DNA from: Bacteroidales bacterium UBA6377
Lineage (GTDB): Bacteria > Bacteroidota > Bacteroidia > Bacteroidales > UBA932
Reading direction: 5' to 3'
Assembly: GCA_002438805.1 (NCBI GenBank)
Contig: DJQV01000018.1
Span: 124,001 to 188,000, forward strand
Length of the DNA stretch: 64,000 bases
Below are positions 61,585 through 64,000 of the stretch, one piece after another (position 1 is the first letter of the stretch; every line of letters begins with the position of its first letter). A model generated the notes under the pieces. It was not told the DNA's origin. It made no database searches and saw only the letters and a program-made list of their open reading frames with translations. A program made the translations under genes and the position numbers.

Positions 61585-61781
61585 CATCAGCTCCAGAACA
61601 AGGTAACAGCAAGGACTGCTGCACCAGCGCCAAAACGCGGTGGCGGATAAGATGCTGATTATCAGACAAAAGGGCATTCGGCCTCCCCGCAAACTCTGGG
61701 AAGACATATCGTTATTTACCTCTATATCAAACCCTTATCCGCCACCGCGTTTTATCCCCCCCCATGACCCTACTACGCCCA
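61585..61781 (+). repeat. Extended right repeat of the RAYT module (contains element C2)
   Basis: Direct repeat of 59474-59665, including the flanks CAAGGACTGCTGCACC and CCATGAC...CTACGCCCA, starting 21 bp after the DUF4359-like gene. Confidence 0.85.
61640..61745 (+). repeat. 106-bp palindromic element, copy C2
   Basis: Terminal repeats are perfect and extend to 15 bp: GCGGTGGCGGATAAG (61637-61651) and CTTATCCGCCACCGC (61734-61748). The inner block CCTCCCCG starts at position 43. Confidence 0.9.
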
Positions 61782-61874
61782 TCCAACATCGACACACTCT
61801 CCACGTACCATCTCGGCAGGATCGGCAAAGTGCGCCGTGGCAGGGCCGGGCAACGTGAATTCAGATAACTTTTG

Positions 61875-61882
61875 TATATTTG
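61875..61882 (+). promoter_or_regulatory. -7 box of the phosphatase gene
   Basis: TATATTTG, perfect. The predicted leader of about 150 nt (to 62040) has no recognisable gene or riboswitch. Confidence 0.45.
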
Positions 61883-62040
61883 CCACGATTCGAAGGCGGC
61901 CGGAAAGAACTCTGCGGCCCGTAGCGAGGCCGAAGATGCAAGCACAAGCGGCCAAAGCTGTGCAATAGTCGCCCGGAACCAGAACGCCCAAATGAATCAG
62001 CATACCACAGAAGCACAGAACAAACGACAACGGACAAAAT

Positions 62041-62493
62041 ATGAAACGAATCCTATTTATCTGCCACGGCAATATTTGCAGAAGTCCGATGGCGGAATTC
62101 ATACTCAAAGCCCTGCTTAGGGCAAGGGGCGACGAGGACCAGTACCTGATAGAATCAGCCGCCGTATCCGACGAAGAATACGGCAACCCCATCTACCCGC
62201 CGGCAAAGCGCTGCCTCAAGCAGCACGGCATCCAGTTCGACCAAGCCAAAACCGCACGCACCGTCACCCCGGAAGATTACAAGAAATTCGACCGCATCAT
62301 CTGCATGGACACCAGCAACCTGCGCTGGCTTGAAAGAGTGATGGGCCCGGACCCCGACGGCAAAGTCCACCTGCTCATGTCCTACACCGGACACAGCCGA
62401 GATGTGGTGGACCCGTGGTACACAGGAGACTTCGAGCAGGCTTTCCAGGACATCCTCGAAGGGTGCGAAGCGATGCTCAACGCCGGGATATAA
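62041..62493 (+). CDS. Low-molecular-weight protein tyrosine phosphatase
   Basis: A 150-residue cytoplasmic phosphatase. The P-loop C8-x5-R14 is in FICHGNICRSPMAE, and the general-acid loop is VVDPWYTGDFEQAF near 120. Length and both motifs are typical. In bacteria such enzymes often act on tyrosine kinases of capsule export, but no such genes are nearby. Its promoter lies just right of the RAYT repeats. Convergent with the 181-residue gene; a hairpin lies between them. Confidence 0.94.
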   Translation: MKRILFICHGNICRSPMAEFILKALLRARGDEDQYLIESAAVSDEEYGNPIYPPAKRCLKQHGIQFDQAKTARTVTPEDYKKFDRIICMDTSNLRWLERVMGPDPDGKVHLLMSYTGHSRDVVDPWYTGDFEQAFQDILEGCEAMLNAGI

Positions 62494-62511
62494 CAGACTC
62501 CTGAATATGAA

Positions 62512-62537
62512 AGGGCTCCCCGCTTGCGGAGAGCCCT
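62512..62537. terminator. Bidirectional terminator hairpin
   Basis: AGGGCTCCCCGC / GCGGAGAGCCCT between convergent genes. On the minus strand the one mismatch becomes a G-U pair and the stem is followed by TTTC. Confidence 0.7.
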
Positions 62538-62561
62538 CACAAAACCGGCGGCATCAGGAAA

Positions 62562-63107
62562 CTAATTCACCAGCACCTTCTTATAGCCGAGACGCTTGAT
62601 CTCTATGGCGGCTCCTATGCGGTACAAAACAGTATAGGCCCGCACAAGCACATAGAAACCGAGATCCGTCTGCGGCTCGATGCTTTCGTGCCTTATCAGG
62701 CCGAGAGTCGCAAGAGCGCAGCTCAAGAGAGTGTCGTTGATCTTCTTGGCTTCCGGGTCATCCGCCTTGAAGCCAAGCACGTCCTGAAGTATATGCTCGT
62801 CCATGTTGTCCCAGCCCTTGCTGCCGTAATACGACTTGTAGCTGTCATCCTTGTGGGCCTCCCAGTCCACATCCCAGTTGTGGGCCACGCCCATCCCGAG
62901 GAATGCCGCCCAGGAAAGCGCAGCTTCCGGGTAGGCATTGAAATTCTCCACAGCATCCGCCGTGTAGTCCTTGATATAAGAATCCCATTTCTCATCGATA
63001 TCGGGACTCCTCAACACTTCCTCCCCCAGCAGGCCGGCACCTTGGCAGACCTTGAGGAGGCCGTCTTCGAGAATCTTCTCGAACCTGTCCAAATACTCTG
63101 TATCCAT
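62562..63107 (-). CDS. Conserved-looking cytoplasmic protein, unknown function
   Basis: A 181-residue soluble protein that I do not recognise. It is mostly predicted helix, with aromatic motifs ALSWAAFLGMGVAHNWDVDW and YYGSKGWDNMDEHILQDVLG and no signal peptide or clear catalytic motif. It starts 5 bp after the rel stop on the same strand, so it is probably expressed with rel. The hairpin at 62512 ends this operon. Confidence 0.7.
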   Translation of the reverse strand: MDTEYLDRFEKILEDGLLKVCQGAGLLGEEVLRSPDIDEKWDSYIKDYTADAVENFNAYPEAALSWAAFLGMGVAHNWDVDWEAHKDDSYKSYYGSKGWDNMDEHILQDVLGFKADDPEAKKINDTLLSCALATLGLIRHESIEPQTDLGFYVLVRAYTVLYRIGAAIEIKRLGYKKVLVN

Positions 63108-63112
63108 GATAG

Positions 63113-64000
63113 TTATACTCTATGAACCTTTATGACGTTCTTTATGTTTGAAACCAATGATATCACCTTGTCCAACTCGGTATTTGACGGCACAAGCAGC
63201 TTGACGCTGATCTCATAAGTGCCGGTCCTCTGGTTCTCCTTGACATTGAAGGAGCGCATCGAGACTTTGAACTTGCCGATAACGTCCATGATCGCGCTGA
63301 GCACCGGATGCTCCATCCCTGCGGTGATGGCGAGGTCACAGACGAAATCCCCACCGCTGCTGCTGTCCTGCCAGACGACCTTCTGTATCCTGTACGGGTA
63401 GCGCTCTATCAGCCTTGCCGCGTTGGGACAGGAGATCCTGTGTATCTTGATGCCGTCTGTCCTGGTGACAAACCCGAAGACGTCATCGCCAAAGACGGGG
63501 TTGCAGCACTTGGAAAGTTTGTAGTCCAGTCCCCGCACATTCTTGGCGCTGATCACCAGAATGTCATCAGACGAAGTCCCGGCATAGCCTTCCTTCAAGG
63601 CCGTCGCGTCCCTCTCCTCCGCAGTCGGAAGAGCTTTCTCCGCCTGCTTCTGGAGGATGAAAGCCTTTATGTCATTGACATCCACCTCTTCACGCGATAT
63701 GGCTGCGAGGAACGGCATCACGGAATTGAATTTCCTCGACTTCATGAACTCGGTCTGCAACTCGTCACTGAACTCCAGTTTCCAGTTCTTGAGGCGGCGT
63801 TCCAGAATCTCGCGCCCTTCGGCAGCCGAGCGCCGCTCGTCGGCATCGAGTTCCTGCTTTATCTTGCTGCGGGCCTTGGACGTGACCACCCAGCCCAACC
63901 AGTCCCTATTTGGCCGCTGGTTGCGGCTCGTCATGATCTCCACCACATCTCCCGTCTTCAGTTTTTCCTTGATCTGCACCGGCTTGCCGTTGACCTTCCC
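63113..64000 (-). CDS. rel: RelA/SpoT (p)ppGpp synthetase/hydrolase, C-terminal part (cut by window edge)
   Basis: The last 295 residues of a long RSH protein; the catalytic hydrolase and synthetase domains lie beyond the right edge. The window starts inside the TGS domain (GKVNGKPVQIKEKLKTGDVV, SRNQRPNRDWLGWVVTSKAR). Then come the helical domain, the Cys-containing zinc-finger-like segment (LDYKLSKCCNPVFGDDVFGF, IHRISCPNA) and a C-terminal ACT domain (LAITAGMEHPVLSAIMDVIG...VIKVHRV). A GTG at 63979 could be misread as a start, but the frame is open to the edge. Whether it is synthase-only or bifunctional cannot be told here. Confidence 0.93.
   Translation of the reverse strand, partial: GKVNGKPVQIKEKLKTGDVVEIMTSRNQRPNRDWLGWVVTSKARSKIKQELDADERRSAAEGREILERRLKNWKLEFSDELQTEFMKSRKFNSVMPFLAAISREEVDVNDIKAFILQKQAEKALPTAEERDATALKEGYAGTSSDDILVISAKNVRGLDYKLSKCCNPVFGDDVFGFVTRTDGIKIHRISCPNAARLIERYPYRIQKVVWQDSSSGGDFVCDLAITAGMEHPVLSAIMDVIGKFKVSMRSFNVKENQRTGTYEISVKLLVPSNTELDKVISLVSNIKNVIKVHRV

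Noticed and set aside
61883..62040. Riboswitch in the long leader of the phosphatase gene
   Set aside because: No known aptamer motif or convincing terminator/antiterminator pair was seen.

Overview
The window reads as the chromosome of a member of the Bacteroidales (Bacteroidota). The evidence is a moderately GC-rich core, no need for strong Shine-Dalgarno sequences, outer-membrane and lipoprotein genes typical of the group, and repeated promoters with the Bacteroidota signature (-33 TTTG, 19-21 bp, -7 TAnnTTTG). The family cannot be fixed from the sequence alone. No rRNA, tRNA, CRISPR array, integrase or prophage was recognised. Both ends cut through genes: tyrS on the left and a RelA/SpoT homologue on the right.

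Layout. 1-10104: tyrS, a YugP-type membrane protease, the ribosomal ATPase EttA, a two-component pair divergent from a Na+/phosphate symporter with a Pho-box-like repeat between them, and a secreted GH35 beta-galactosidase. 10105-14799: an accessory patch with two unrelated P-loop ATPase-nuclease proteins, a decayed GH3 glucosidase tail and several families of palindromic repeats. 14800-25210: htpG, an envelope gene pair, an acyl-CoA synthetase, a HAD hydrolase, and the guaB-guaA-uraA operon. 25212-41973: the complete IMP pathway from FGAR onward plus GAR synthase (purE-purL-purC-purM-purN-purH-purD::folD, then a BASS transporter) running leftward, and the de novo UMP operon (pyrC-pyrK-pyrD-pyrF-pyrE-pyrB) running rightward. 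Both start from one 155-bp divergent promoter node. 41990-50259: a third ATPase and an ATPase fossil, an MBOAT/SGNH O-acylation cassette, and uvrB. 50271-59077: a defence island with a XamI-like type II and a type I restriction-modification system. 59078-62040: a REP-type tyrosine transposase (RAYT) module. 62041-64000: a low-molecular-weight phosphatase, an unknown protein and rel.

Most notable. Four copies of an element that is exactly 106 bp between GTGGCGGA and TCCGCCAC lie in the two accessory patches. All have the same orientation and a central CCTCC(C/T)CG block at the same offset. Two copies bracket the RAYT gene, and two bracket a DUF234 ATPase about 45 kb away. This looks like a small transposase-dependent repeat family. 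Other points of interest are an in-frame PurD-FolD fusion, an aspartate carbamoyltransferase that carries only the zinc domain of PyrI at its C-terminus, a HicB-like/DUF4359 membrane fusion, and an HsdS subunit with 12-bp spacer repeats of the kind that shift type I specificity.

How the parts work together. The pur, pyr and gua operons with the uracil permease make a nucleotide supply block, and the FolD fusion places 10-formyl-THF production beside the two enzymes that use it (PurN, PurH). The phosphate sensor pair probably controls the adjacent symporter. The restriction systems and repeat-flanked ATPases are accessory, AT-richer by eye than the core, and were probably acquired.
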